From Saccopteryx bilineata (taxonomy: Eukaryota; Chordata; Mammalia; Chiroptera; Emballonuridae), in the NCBI RefSeq assembly GCF_036850765.1, contig NC_089495.1, forward strand, positions 204,663,847 to 204,727,846: a stretch of DNA of 64,000 nt, read 5' to 3'. The translations under genes were made by a program, and so were the position numbers. Within the stretch, counting starts at the first letter, position 1. Every line of letters begins with the position of its first letter. Below, one piece after another: positions 1 to 11,620 of the stretch. The notes beneath the pieces were generated by a model, which searched no databases, had not been told where the DNA came from, and was given only the letters and a program-made list of their open reading frames with translations.

Positions 1-232
1 CGCAGCCTTTCCTGGTGGTAGAGCCAAGGCTAGCAGCTGTTCCTTGAGTGGGATCATCCTGCAAAGGCAGGGCGAAAGCTCGGAAACAGGCGGAGACCCG
101 CAGCTGAGCAAAGGTGCTGGCCAGTGCCCTCAGGACCGAGCATAACATCACACACGGGGGAGGGGCAAAGGCCAAGGCCACCAACCCTTGTGCACCCGAG
201 CACGTGATCACAGCCACTCTCGTGAAGAGAAA

Positions 233-1144
233 ATGCGGAGGCAGAGAAATACAACACAAATAAACCAAGAGAAATCCCCAGAAAAGGACCTAAGTGAATC
301 AGATATAACCAAATTACCAGATGCAGAGTTTAAAATAACGATTGTTAGGATGCTCAAAGATATTAGAACCACCATAGATGGCCATTACGAAAACCTAAAT
401 AAAGAGATAACAAATATAAAAAAGGACATTGAAATAATAAAAAAGAATCAGACAGAAATGACAAATACAATATCTGAAATAAAGAATACAATGGAAGGAA
501 TTAAAAGCAGGATGGATGAAGCAGAGAATCGAATCAGTGAGTTAGAGGACACAATAAATAAAGGCATGGAAGCAGAGCAGAAAAAAGAAAAGAGACTCAA
601 AAAGTCTGAGGAAACTCTAAGAGACCTCTGTGACAACATGAAGAGAAATAACATCCGCATCATAGGGGTTCCTGAAGAAGAAGAGAAAGAACAAGGGATA
701 GAGACTTTGTTCAAACATATTATAGCGGAAAACTTCCCCCAATTAAGGCAGGAAAATATTTCACATGTTCAGGAAGCACAGAGAACTCCATTAAGGAGAA
801 ATCCAAAGAAACCAACACCAAGACACATCATAATTAAATTACCAAAGCTAAATGATAAAGAGAAAATATTAAAAGCTGCTAGAGAAAAAAAGACAATCAC
901 CTACAAAGGAGCCCCCATAAGGATGACTTCTGACTTCTCAACAGAAACACTTGAGGCCAGAAGGGAATGGCAAGAAATATTCAAAGTAATGCAGAACAAG
1001 AACCTACAACCAAGACTACTTTATCCAGCAAGGCTATCATTTAAAATTGAAGGAGAAATAAAAAGCTTTACAGACAAAAAAAAACTAAAGGATTTCACTA
1101 CAACCAAACCAAGGCTGCAAGAAATGCTAAGGGGCCTGTTGTAA
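233..1144 (+). CDS. LINE-1 ORF1 protein (RNA-binding chaperone), intact
   Basis: Encodes 303 residues, uninterrupted, near the usual L1 ORF1p length. In L1 biology ORF1p trimerises, coats L1 RNA and is needed for retrotransposition. The N-terminal part is rich in K, E, I and N with long heptad-like stretches (about residues 45-140), consistent with the trimeric coiled coil. The central part contains the RNNIRIIGVPE motif that opens the L1 RRM-like domain, and the C-terminal part is basic as expected for the CTD. The ATG at 233 was chosen because it begins the family-typical N-terminus; upstream in-frame codons lack an ATG in good context. Ending 58 nt before ORF2 matches the L1 bicistronic layout. 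Whether the protein is functional cannot be judged from sequence. Confidence 0.9.
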   Translation: MRRQRNTTQINQEKSPEKDLSESDITKLPDAEFKITIVRMLKDIRTTIDGHYENLNKEITNIKKDIEIIKKNQTEMTNTISEIKNTMEGIKSRMDEAENRISELEDTINKGMEAEQKKEKRLKKSEETLRDLCDNMKRNNIRIIGVPEEEEKEQGIETLFKHIIAENFPQLRQENISHVQEAQRTPLRRNPKKPTPRHIIIKLPKLNDKEKILKAAREKKTITYKGAPIRMTSDFSTETLEARREWQEIFKVMQNKNLQPRLLYPARLSFKIEGEIKSFTDKKKLKDFTTTKPRLQEMLRGLL

Positions 1145-1202
1145 ACAGATCAAAGGAAAAAAAGAATATAGCAAAAGAGAAAAACAGTTTTAAAGAAAAA
1201 AA

Positions 1203-4200
1203 ATGGCAATAAACAATTACATATCAGTAATAATCTTAAATGTTAATGGATTAAATGATCCGATCAAGAGACATAGGGTAGCTGCGTGGATAAGAAAACA
1301 GGACCCATACATATGCTGTCTACAAGAGACACACCTTAAATCAAAAGATGCACACAGACTGAAGATAAAAGGATGGAAAAAAATATTTCATGCAAATGGA
1401 AATGAAAAAAAAGCTGGGGTAGCAATACTTATATCAGACAAAATGGACTTTAGAACAAAGACCATAGTTAGAGATAAAGAAGGTCACTACATATTGATAA
1501 AGGGAGCAATACAAAAGGAAGATATAACCATTATAAATATCTACGCACCTAATATAGGAGCACCTAAATATATAAAGCAGACTTTGATAGACTTAAAGGG
1601 CGAGATCAACAGCAATACTATAATAGTAGGAGATTTCAATACCCCATTAACATCATTAGATAGGTCCTCAAGAAAGAAAATTAACAAAGAAACAGCAGAC
1701 TTAAAGGACATATTAGATGAACTCGATTTAATAGATATCTTCAGAACCTTTCACCCTAAAAGAGCAGAATATACATTCTTTTCAAGCGCTCATGGGACAT
1801 TCTCTAGAATAGACCACATGTTAGGGCACAAAAGCGGGCTCAACAAATTTAAGAAGATTGAAATCATATCGAACACTTTCTCTGATCACAATGGCATTAA
1901 ACTAGAAATCAACCACAATAGAAAAATTGAAAAACATTCAAACACTTGGAAACTAAATAGCACGTTATTAAACAATGAATGGGTTAACATTGAGATCAAA
2001 GAAGAAATTAAAAAATTCCTAGAAACAAACGATAATGAGCATACATCAACTCAAAATTTATGGGACACAGCAAAAGCAGTCCTGAGAGGGAAGTTTATAG
2101 CATTACAGGCATACCTCAAGAAGCTAGAAAAAGCTCAAATTAACAACTTAACCCTGCATCTAAAAGAACTAGAAAAAGAACAGCAAGTAAAGCCCAGAGC
2201 TAGTAGAAGGAAGGAAATAATAAAGATCAGAGCAGAAATAAGTGACATAGAGGCTAAAGAAACAATACAGAGGATCAATGAAACCAGGAGCTGGTACTTT
2301 GAAAAGGTAAACAAGATCGATGAACCATTAACAAGACTCACCAAGAAAAAAAGAGAGAGGACTCAAATAAATAAAATTAGAAACAAGAGTGGAGAAATAA
2401 CAACTGACACAACAGAAATACAAAATATTGTAAGAAAATACTATGAAGAACTGTACGCCAAAAAACTAGACAACCTAGATGAAATGGACAAATTCCTTGA
2501 ATCATATAATCTTCCAAAAATCAATCTGGAAGAATCAGAAAACCTAAACAGACCAATTACAACAAATGAGATTGAAACAGCTATCAAAAAACTCCCAAAA
2601 AAGAAAAGTCCTGGGCCTGATGGCTTCACAAGTGAATTCTACCAAATATTCAAAGAAGAACTAACTCCTATCCTTCTCAAGCTATTTCAAAAAATTCAAG
2701 AGGAAGGAAGACTTCCAAACTCCTTTTATGAGGCGAGCATAATTCTGATTCCAAAACCAGGCAAAGACAACACAAAAAAAGAAAATTATAGGCCAATATC
2801 CCTGATGAACTTAGATGCAAAAATCCTCAATAAAATATTAGCAAACCGGATCCAGCAATATATGGAAAAAATCATACACCATGATCAAGTAGGATTTATT
2901 CTTGGGAGGCAAGGCTGGTACAATATTCGCAAATCAATCAATGTGATTCATCACATAAACAAAAGAAAGGAGAAAAACCACATGATAATTTCAATAGATG
3001 CAGAAAAAGCATTTGATAAAGTCCAGCACCCATTCATGATCAAAACTCTCAGCAAAGTGGGAATACAGGGAACATACCTCAACATGATAAAGGCCATCTA
3101 TGACAAACCCACAGCCAACATAATACTCAATGGGCAAAAATTAAAAGCTATCCCCTTAAGATCAGGAACAAGGCAGGGTTGCCCCCTTTCACCACTCTTA
3201 TTCAACATAGTTCTGGAAGTCCTCGCCACAGCAATCAGACAAGAAAAAGAAATAAAAGGCATCCAAATTGGAAAAGAAGAAGTAAAACTATCATTATTTG
3301 CAGATGACATGATATTGTATATAGAAAACCCTAAAGTTTCAGTCAAAAAACTACTAGACCTGATAAAAGAATTTGGCAAGGTGGCAGGATATAAAATCAA
3401 TACTCAGAAATGAGAGGCATTTTTATACACTAATAATGACCTGTCAGAAAGAGAAATCAGGGAATCAATCCCCTTTACCATTGCAACCAAAAAAAATAAA
3501 GTACCTAGGAATAAATCTAACCAAGGAGATTAAAGACTTGTACTCAGAAAATTATAAAACATTGATAAAAGAAATCAGGGAAGATACGAATAAGTGGAGA
3601 CATATACCGTGCTCATGGTTAGGAAGAATAAACATCATTAAAATGTCTATATTACCCAAAGCAATTTATAAATTCAATGCAATACCAATGAAAATACCAA
3701 TGACTTACTTCAAAGACATAGAACACATATTCCAAAAATTTATATGGAACCAAAAAAGAACACGAATAGCCTCAGCAATCCTGAAAAGGAAGAAAAAAGC
3801 GGGAGGTATCACACTTCCAGATATCAAGTTATATTATAAGGCCATTGTACTCAAAACAGCATGGTACTGGCATAAGAACAGGCACATAGATCAATGGAAC
3901 AGAACAGAGAACTCAGAAATAAACCCACAGCTCTATGGACAACTGATATTTGACAAAGGAGGTAAGACAATACAATGGAGTAAAGACAGCCTCTTCAACA
4001 AATGGTGTTGGGAAAACTGGACAGCTACCTGCAAAAAAATGAAACTAGACCACCAACTTACACCACTCACAAAAATAAACTCAAAATGGATAAAAGACTT
4101 GAATGTAAGCCATGAAACCATAAGCATTTTAGAAGAAAACATAGGCAGTAAGCTCTCTGACATCTCTCGCAGCAATATATTTGCTGATTTGTCTCCACAG

Positions 4201-5025
4201 GCAAGTGAAATAAAAGACAGGATAAACAAATGGGACTTTATCAAACTAAAAAGCTTCTGCACAGCTAAAGACAATAAGAACAGAATAAAAAGACAAACTA
4301 CACAATGGGAGAATATATTTGACATAGCGTCTGATAAGGGGTTAATAACCAAAATTTATAAAGAACTTGTAAAACTTAATACCAGGAAGACAAACAATCC
4401 AATCCAAAAATGGGCAAAAGAAATGAATAGACATTTCTCCAAAGAGGACACACAGATGGCCAATAGGCATATGAAAAAATGTTCAACAACATTAATGATT
4501 AGAGAAATGCAAATTAAAACCACAATGAGATATCACCTCACACCAGTCAGAATGGCGCTCATCAATAAAACAACACAGAATAAGTGCTGGCGAGGATGTG
4601 GAGAAAAGGGAACCCTCCTGCACTGCTGGTGGGAATGCAGACTGGTGCAGCCACTGTGGAAAACAGTATGGAGATACCTCAAGAAATTAAAAATCGAACT
4701 GCCTTTTGACCCAGCTATACCACTGTTAGGAATATACCCCAAGAACACCATAGCACTGTTTGAAAAGAAGAAATGCACCCCCATGTTTATGGCAGCATTG
4801 TTCACAATAGCTAAGATTTGGAAACAGCCCAAGTGTCCATCAGAGGATGAGTGGATTAAAAAGCTTTGGTATATATATACTATGGAATACTACTCAGCCA
4901 TAAGAAATGATGACATAGGATCTTTTACAACAACATGGACGGGCCTTGATAACATTATACTGAGTGAAAGAAGTAAATCAGAAAAAACTAAGAACTATAT
5001 GTTTCCACACATAGGTGGGACATAA
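1203..5025 (+). pseudogene. LINE-1 ORF2 (endonuclease/reverse transcriptase), broken by one stop and one frameshift
   Basis: The span of about 1274 codons equals a full L1 ORF2. The AP-like endonuclease comes first, with its catalytic positions visible (N near residue 15, E42 in QETH, D144 and N146 in GDFN, SDH at 227-229). The reverse transcriptase follows, with FADD at 699-702. The C-terminal cysteine/histidine segment (C-x3-C-x7-H-x4-C pattern, codons around 4586-4640) is also present. The reading frame is interrupted by a TGA at 3411-3413, just after the RT core, and by a +1 shift in a run of eight A (3489-3496); downstream the frame is open to the TAA at 5023-5025. The copy can encode endonuclease plus most of the RT domain but not a complete ORF2p. 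Confidence 0.92.
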
Positions 5026-5110
5026 AGATGAGACTCAGAGACATGAACAACAGTGTTGGGGTTACAGGGTGGGGGGAGGAGAAGGAGGGGGTTGGGGGAG
5101 GGGAGGGGCA

Positions 5111-5355
5111 CAAAGATCATGGCTTTTCAGCATTGGCCATATTCCCCCCTTAATCTATAGACAGACAGCAAATATTTACGTATGGTGTTCCCACTATAAA
5201 GACTGCTGTCTTAGGGACAAATGCTGACAAACTATTTCAGCAGTTCCTCCTTCTTCAAAGACTTATATGTAAACATAGAGCTCCATGTTTCATAGGACAT
5301 ACTCAAGCTCACTCCATGCTTCCTGGTGCTTTAGCACAAGGGAATGCCCCCCCCC
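5111..5355. other. Unassigned sequence after the LINE-1 G-rich tract
   Basis: About 245 bp between the L1 3'UTR purine tract and the next SINE. It does not resemble the L1 3'UTR ends at 7680-7892 or 57475-57905. It may be an alternative L1 3' end or unique ASXL1 intron sequence joined by a deletion. No gene signal is seen. Confidence 0.4.
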
Positions 5356-5755
5356 TTTTTTTTTGTATTTTTTTTTTTGTTTTTCTTTTATTTATTTATT
5401 TTTTGTATATTTCTGAGGATGGGGATGGGGAGGCAAGCAGACAGACTCCTGCATGCGCCTGACTGGGATCCACCTGGCATGCCTACCGGGGGGAATGCTC
5501 TGCCCATCTGGGATGTTGCTCTGTTACAACCAGAGTCATTCTAGCAACTAGGGCGGAGGCCATGGGGCCATCCTTAGTGCCCAGGGTGGATTTGCTCCGG
5601 TGGAGCCTTGGCTGTGGGCGGGAGGAGAGGGACCGGGAGGGGGTGAGGGGGAGGGGTGGAGAGGTAGATGGGCACTTCTCCTGTGTGCTCTGGCCGGAAA
5701 TCGAACCCGGGAATCCTGCACACCAGGCCAATGACTCCGACGGGTCTACCATATC
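5356..5755 (-). mobile_element. Type A bat SINE, minus orientation
   Basis: T-rich start (A-tail of the minus copy), then the type A body read in reverse, ending in a degraded tRNA-like head (ATCGAACCCGGGAAT B-box complement near 5700). The first tens of bases of the head (5725-5755) diverge from other copies. Confidence 0.8.
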
Positions 5756-5786
5756 ATGCTTTTTACTTAAAAAAAAAAAAAAAATT

Positions 5787-6164
5787 GGCCCTGGCTGGTT
5801 GGCTCAGCGGTAGAGCGTCGGCCTAGCGTGCGGAGGACCCGGGTTCGATTCCCGGCCAGGGCACACAGGAGAAGCGCCCATTTGCTTCTCCACCCCTCCG
5901 CCGCGCTTTCCTCTCTGTCTCTCTCTTCCCCTCCCGCAGCCAAGGCTCCATTGGAGCAGAGATGGCCCGGGCGCTGGGCATGGCTCTGTGGCCTCTGCCT
6001 CAGGCGCTGGAGTGGCTCTGGTCGCAATATGGTGACGCCCAGGATGGGCAGAGCATCGCCCCCTGGGGGGCAGAGCACCGCCCCTGGTGGGCGTGCCGGG
6101 TGGATCCCGGTTGGGCGCATGCGGGAGTCTGTCTGACTGTCTCTCCCTGTTTCCAGCTTCAGAA

Positions 6165-6198
<34 letters not shown>
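5787..6198 (+). mobile_element. Type A bat SINE, plus orientation
   Basis: Complete copy: tRNA-like head with A box (TGGCTCAGCGGTAGAGCG) and B box (GGGTTCGATTCCC), C/T-rich middle, body with CGGGTGGATCCCGG, and a long A tail (about 6169-6198). It sits head-to-head with the preceding minus copy. Confidence 0.92.
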
Positions 6199-6201
<3 letters not shown>

Positions 6202-7460
6202 ACATTTCTTTTGAAAGCTGATGAACAGGAGACACCAAATCTACCTTCTTTATTAGATCTAGCTAATAACACTGTTCTGTCTTTTTTCCAAATAGCTCCA
6301 GATATATGGAAAAGATTTATATAGGCGGATGGGGATCCTCAAACCCCTCAGCGAGATCTTCTGAGAATAGCTTTTAAGATACCTAGAGGCAGAAAAAGCC
6401 CAATAGAGATCAGGGGAACTACCAGCTTTTAGGATACACCCTTAAAGGCTCCAGCACCCCAAAGGGGTCTCATAGGATGCCATCTGGGTCCTGCTTCAAT
6501 AGTGGAAAGGAAGGTCATTGAGCTAAAGCCTGCCAGGCTTACACACCTCTGCTGTGAGGAAACAGGGACACTGGAAGGTGGGCTTCCCCCTCGCTCCTCT
6601 AAGGGAGGGTTCAGTCTCTTCCAGGCCTGCTCCAGCCACCTATGACCTAACCTTGCCCAGAATGCTGGGGTTTGCCACTGAAGGCTGAAGGTGCCCAGGG
6701 CCGTTGAACCCATCTACGACACTGTGGAAGAGCCTAGGGTATTTCTTCCAAGAAGCAGGTAAACTGATCTCATTTGCACAAGGGCCACTTAACTATGTTT
6801 TGCCTGAATAGTCAGGTTCTTTATTCTTCCCTCAAAGATCTCTGTTGTGGGTGTTGATAGTCCTATTTTCTGCTGCTTTGCTTAATATATAGTGTTTCTT
6901 TTATTCCTCCTACCTCAATGCCCCACTCATATTTCAGGCTGGGACCTACTCTTAATTTAGAGCTCTCTTTCCTCCTTTTGCCAACTTGTATTATGAATTT
7001 ACCTTTGCCACCCAGCTTAGTGTATCCCAAGGTTCTCTTTACCAGGCCACAGTCACAGAGCTCCAGGGAAAAGCAACCTGGTCTCAACTCTCCAGGCAGA
7101 GGAGAACAGAAGCTCCATATCCACGCATGCTGCAAATGGCTTTTTCCAGTCTACCTGAATCATTACCAGCTAGAAGCAGCGGTCATTGGGACTTGGACAT
7201 GAGCTGCAAAGTATAGAATGGTGACAACAATTCCAGTGCCATACGGACTTTTCCTGTGGGGAACTTTCCTGGACTCCTGCTCCCTGTGACAGCTCCTAAC
7301 AGACTGAACTGTGGTTGGGTTGCATTTTTCAGGGATTTGGCATGGTGAGGGGGCCAACTTGGACTTGGGGAACATGTTAAGGACACTACTCATTTATGGA
7401 TTCTTGCTGTATTGGCCAAGAGTTTGCTTAAAGGCTTTTAATCACTGTAAAAAAAATAGA
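6199..7460. other. ASXL1 intron stretch, nothing recognised
   Basis: About 1.26 kb of ordinary-composition sequence. Short open frames occur on both strands without splice, coding or repeat signals that I recognise. Confidence 0.5.
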
Positions 7461-7892
7461 GGACTAGATGAAGAAGATGGGGCACATATACACCATGGTA
7501 TATTATTCAGCTAGGAGAAATGGTGACATTGGATCACTTATAGCGGAATGGTGGAGTCTTGGTAGCATTGTGCGGAGTGAAATAAGCGAATCAGAAAAAA
7601 ACAGGAACTGCAGGATTCCATACATTAGTGGGACATAAAAGCGAGACTGAGAGGCATGAACAGGAGTGTGGTGGCTATGGGGGGTGGGGGGGGGGAAGGA
7701 GGGAGAGGGGGAGGGGAGGGGGAGGGGTACAGAGAGAACTGGATGGAGGGTGGCAGAGGACGATCTCTCTTTGGGTGATGGGTATGCAACATAACTGACA
7801 AGATAACCTGGAAATGTTTTCTTTGAATGTATGTACCCTGATTTATTGATGTCACCCCATTAAAATAAAAATTTATTTATATATATATAAAA
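7461..7892 (+). mobile_element. 5'-truncated LINE-1 3' end
   Basis: Begins within the C-terminal ORF2 coding sequence (the 'ATGGTATATTATTCAGC' segment is the degenerate MEYYSA region). It continues through the stop, a G-rich purine tract (about 7678-7727) and the typical L1 3'UTR ending ATTTATTGATGTCACCCC followed by an A-rich tail. Confidence 0.88.
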
Positions 7893-8034
7893 AAAAAGAG
7901 TAAAACCAACAGTTTGAAAATTATCAAGCAACTCAGAAAATGCCTCAAAAAGGTCAAGTGACCACGTTATAAAACCTGAAGAAAAACTCTTTATTCTAAA
8001 TGGATATAATAAAAAGAAATCCAACTTAAAAGGT

Positions 8035-8165
8035 AAGACCCTGAGTTTTAATCCCAACCTGGCCATGTGCAGTTGTCACACAGACGTATGGTCACAGACG
8101 AATTATTTGATCTGTTACAAGCTCAATTTCCAATCCACAAAATGAAGATGACCCGAGAGCCTTGC
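8035..8165 (+). repeat. Probable MIR fragment
   Basis: Contains the MIR-like progression 'accctgagttt..aatccc..', a tail of short words such as 'tcaatttccaatcc..aaaatgaagatga', and no recent SINE tail. Assigned from pattern memory only. Confidence 0.5.
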
Positions 8166-8514
8166 CAGACAAAAATTCTAGGAATCTAACCATTTTAAAA
8201 AATCACGTATTTGGTAAGACTAACACAGACTACAAAAGACATTGTCTAAAAATGTCACTACCACTTTAAGTGAAAGTACAAATTCATTTTCCTAACAAGC
8301 AAGATAAAAGTTCAAAACTCTAAATGAAGTAACAACATGATCTATAAAACATACCTAAAATGTGTAAATTGTTTCTAATGGCTCAGTTTCTGCCTTCACC
8401 AATTAAGAGGAACCAGATTATGACCACAGCCTAGGAAAGACTTCTAGTGTCACTTCTTTTTCCACAGATTTATGTGGAACTATTCAAAGAGGGCAAGAAA
8501 AAAAGGGTTCTGTG

Positions 8515-8702
8515 CTCGGCCTGTGGTGGCGCAGTGGATGAAGGTCGACCTGGAACTCTGACTGAGGTTGCTAGTCCGAAACCCTGGGCTTGCCCCGTCA
8601 GGGCACATACGACAAGCAACCAATGAACAACTAAATGTTGACACTTCTTGCTCTCCCTTCCCCCACCTCTCTCTGTAAAATCAATAAATAAAATCTTTAA
8701 AG
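8515..8702 (+). mobile_element. Type B-related bat SINE
   Basis: Head GGCCTGTGGTGGCGCAGTGGATG, B-box-like CGAAACCCTGGGCTTGCC, then a CT-rich middle and an 'AATCAATAAATAAAATC' tail. Confidence 0.85.
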
Positions 8703-8772
8703 GGGGGGAGGGCTTTCAAAGTTGACTTGCTGAGCAGAAGAAAATATAACCCAAATTATGCATCTTCTATAG

Positions 8773-9361
8773 CAGTGGTAGGCAACCTGGTCCCTACCGC
8801 CCACTAGTGGGCGTTCCAGCTTTCATAGTGGGCGGTAGCAGAGCAACCAAAGTATAACTAAAAAGATAGATTTAACTATAGCAAGTTGTTTTAGAAAGAT
8901 TTATTCTGCCAAACTTAGCAAAAATCCGACATAAAGTACTTGGTAATTATTATTATATGCTTTAACTTGCTGTAACTCTGCTTTATAAATTTTATAAAGT
9001 GCCTGACCTGTGGTGGCGCAGTGGTTAAAGCGTCGACCTGGAAATGCTGAGGACGCCAGTTCGAAACCCTGGGCTTGCCTGGTCAAGGCACATAGGGGAG
9101 TTGATGTTTCCAGCTCCTCCCCACCTTCTCTCTCTGTCCCTCTCTCCTCTGTCTCTCTCTGTCCCTTTCTCTCTCCTCTCTAAAATGAATAAATAAAATT
9201 AAAAAAAAAAAAAAAGAAAAAAAAAATAAATTTTATAAAGTAAAGTTACTTCCCTACTTTATAAATCACCATTGCTGTGGAACCGGTGGGCGGTTAGAAA
9301 ATTTTACCACTAACAGAGATACAAAAGTGGACGGTAGGTATAAAAAGGTTGACTACCCCTG
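8773..9361 (+). mobile_element. Miniature hAT-type element, split by a SINE
   Basis: Terminal inverted repeats CAGTGGTAGGCAACC and, at the far end, the complement of CAGGGGTAGTCAACC. The interior is AT-rich and non-coding. A second copy, inverted and with an 8-bp target duplication, is at 52923-53480. Flanks here (CTATAG / CTATAC) do not give a clean 8-bp duplication. The type B SINE at 9001-9225 interrupts it. Confidence 0.85.
9001..9225 (+). mobile_element. Type B bat SINE inside the hAT element
   Basis: Complete copy from GCCTGACCTGTGG to an A-rich tail, flanked by a perfect 16-bp target-site duplication (8985-9000 and 9226-9241, ATAAATTTTATAAAGT). Confidence 0.95.
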
Positions 9362-9563
9362 CTATACTAAAAATGACATAAGAAGGTGGATTACAAGAAC
9401 CAGCAGGTGGAAGACTGATGACGCCCTCATCAACTGTTCACTCAGCCAATCCATATTGAGTACCTACTGTGTGCCAGAGCGGAGAGACAGTGAAAACCAA
9501 GGCCCGCACCTCCACACCCACAGGGAGGCTATGGATCACCCCTAACCAAGCAAGGCCACTTCT

Positions 9564-9938
9564 TTTTTTTTTTACAGAAAACATACTTTTTTTTTTTTAT
9601 TAATTTATTTTTTATAGAGACAGAGAGTGAGTCAGAGAGAGGGATAGACAGGGACAGACAGACAGGAACGGAGAGAGATGAGAAGCATCAATCATTAGTC
9701 CATTGCGCCTTGCGACACTTTAGTTGTTCATTGATTGTTTTCTCATATGTGCCTTGACTGCGGGCCTTCAGCAGACCAAGTAACCCCTTGCTGGAGCCAG
9801 CGACCTTGGGCTCAAGCTGATGGAATTTCTGCTCAAACCAGATGAGCCCACGCTCAAGCTGGCGACCTGGGGTCTCGAACCTGGGTCCTCTGCATCCCAG
9901 TCTGACGCTCTATCCACTGCACTACCGCCTGGTCAGGC
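9564..9938 (-). mobile_element. Type C bat SINE, minus orientation
   Basis: Starts with a T tail, continues through the reverse of the type C CT-rich tail and 'CTCAAGCTGG' blocks, and ends with the complement of GCCTGACCAGGCGG. Flanked by a perfect 14-bp duplication GCAAGGCCACTTCT (9550-9563, 9939-9952). Confidence 0.95.
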
Positions 9939-9952
9939 GCAAGGCCACTTCT

Positions 9953-11111
9953 GACACTGAGAGCGCTAAGAAACACACAGAAAACCTCATGCTGTTGTGG
10001 AATTAGACTGGTAGGATCTGGAAGATCCTCGTGGACAAAGAACCAAATGACAAGACATTACCACAGAGCTTTCTGGGTACAGGGGCTAGCAAGCACAAGG
10101 GCTGGGGGGGGGGCAAGTTTGGGATGTCCGGGAAACAGTGATGGTCAGGGCGGCTGGAGTCTAATGACCAGGGAGAAAGCGCTCGGAGGGCAGGCACGTT
10201 GGGACAGGCGAGGGCCAGTCAGGACCCCGACCTGATGTGACTGACATTCTTAAAAGACCACTCACTCTGCCTACCGTGTGCCTCTCAAAAATCAAAATGG
10301 ACCCCGCCTCTCAAATGACTCTGGTTTTATTGTATCTCCATCTAGGGTTACTGCATTTGTTCTCAGCATCCAATGATAAGCTCACTAGCTCTGACACTGC
10401 TGCGAGGGTGGAATGAGAGGTACACGCACGCCTTCACTGTACGTCTAACACCATCGTGAGACTGCAAGTTGTTGCCCTCTCTTCCTCCAGCTGCTTTTCT
10501 CTTTAATTTGCAAACTGCAGGTTTTAATGGATGAATACTTCAAGTGTAATCATCTATTTCTTTTATGAAGATTTTTAAAATCTTTTTAAACATTCTATAT
10601 CATATTAATATATTAAAAGATTCAACTGAGCTTGCTGACTGAATTAAAGACCCTACGGCTGAGGCGATACCGCCGCCACGTGAGGTGTAATCAAGTGCAA
10701 ACAGCCATTAGTGACCTAAGTGACAGCTGGCTCGAGCTTCACCCCACAATAACACTGAGCCGTGTTCAGATGACTGCAGTCATCCCCAACAGCGAGTGCG
10801 ACAGTAACCACTCACCCACCCAGGTTACACTCACCAGGGACACACCATCCAGTCACACAAACAACATTCAACACGAAGGCCCTAAAAACGCAGAGCCAAA
10901 GGAACTCAGTGGTTTTACAGGACAGGGAAGCCCAACTGTAAAGAATGACAGAACCCTGCCTCTAAGCCAGCGATGACAGACACTGGCAGCTGACCTAGGA
11001 ACAGCTTAAGGCAAGCAACCAAAATCAAGAATTCAGAGCATGGACAGATTTCATCTATCCTATGCATCTGAGGACTAGTTCTGGGACCGATGCAAGATCT
11101 GGGACAGACGC
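9953..11111. other. ASXL1 intron stretch, no gene seen
   Basis: Mostly unique-looking sequence. Positions 10020-10260 resemble an old interspersed repeat I cannot name. No exon, RNA gene or young repeat recognised. Confidence 0.45.
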
Positions 11112-11300
11112 GCCTGACCTGTGGCAGCGCCGTGGACAGAGCATCTACCGGGATTGCTGAGGTCGCCAGGTCCAAATCCCGGGCTTGCCCAGTCGGAGCA
11201 CATGAGAAGCAGCTACTTCGAGGTGATGTTTTCCGCTCTCCGCTCCCCTCTCTATCTCTCCCTCTCCTCGCTCTAAAATTAATAAAAGCTTTTAAAAAAA
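11112..11300 (+). mobile_element. Diverged type B SINE
   Basis: Head GCCTGACCTGTGGCAGCGCCG with several differences from the common type B head, CT-rich middle, and an 'AAATTAATAAAAGC' tail. Confidence 0.8.
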
Positions 11301-11329
11301 CAAAACACAACAGAATCTATAACAGACTC

Positions 11330-11620
11330 ATAGATACAGAGAGCAGACTGACAGCTGTCAGGAGGGGTGAGAAACTGGGTGAAAAAGCTGAAGAGAGTAG
11401 CAAGAAATAAAAAAACCACTCACAGACACGGGGAGCAGTGTGGGGTCACCAGAGGGAGGGGGTGGGGGCAGAAGAAGATAAAGGGGGACAAACGATGATG
11501 GAAGGAGACTTAGGGGACCTGACTTGGGCTGGTGAACACACAATGCGATATACAGATGATGAGTTACAGAATTGTACACTGGAAGTCACCACAATAAATT
11601 TTTAAAAATTCTAAAACAAA
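11330..11620 (+). mobile_element. LINE-1 3'UTR remnant
   Basis: Contains the L1-type 3' end wording: purine-rich tract, 'GTGAACACACAATGCGATATAC', 'GAATTGTACACTGGAAG' and 'ACCACAATAAATTTT' before an A-rich end. A related 3' end occurs at 53481-53570. Confidence 0.7.

Larger units (their letters stand above)
1..5110 (+). mobile_element. Nearly full-length LINE-1 (5'UTR part, ORF1, ORF2, start of 3'UTR)
   Basis: The order is L1 5'UTR-like sequence (1-232, truncated by the window edge), ORF1 (233-1144), a 58-nt spacer, ORF2 (1203-5025 with two lesions) and a G-rich 3'UTR tract (5059-5110). The A-rich plus-strand composition is typical of L1. The element lies antisense to ASXL1, inside its long intron. 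Only two ORF2 lesions and an intact ORF1 suggest a fairly recent insertion. No poly(A) tail or target-site duplication could be seen: after the G-rich tract the sequence leaves the L1 3'UTR pattern present in other copies in this window, so the 3' boundary is uncertain. Confidence 0.93.

Noticed and set aside
5787..5862. tRNA gene-like A and B boxes (also in many other places)
   Set aside because: These are heads of tRNA-derived SINEs, with SINE bodies and A tails; no intact isolated tRNA cloverleaf was found.
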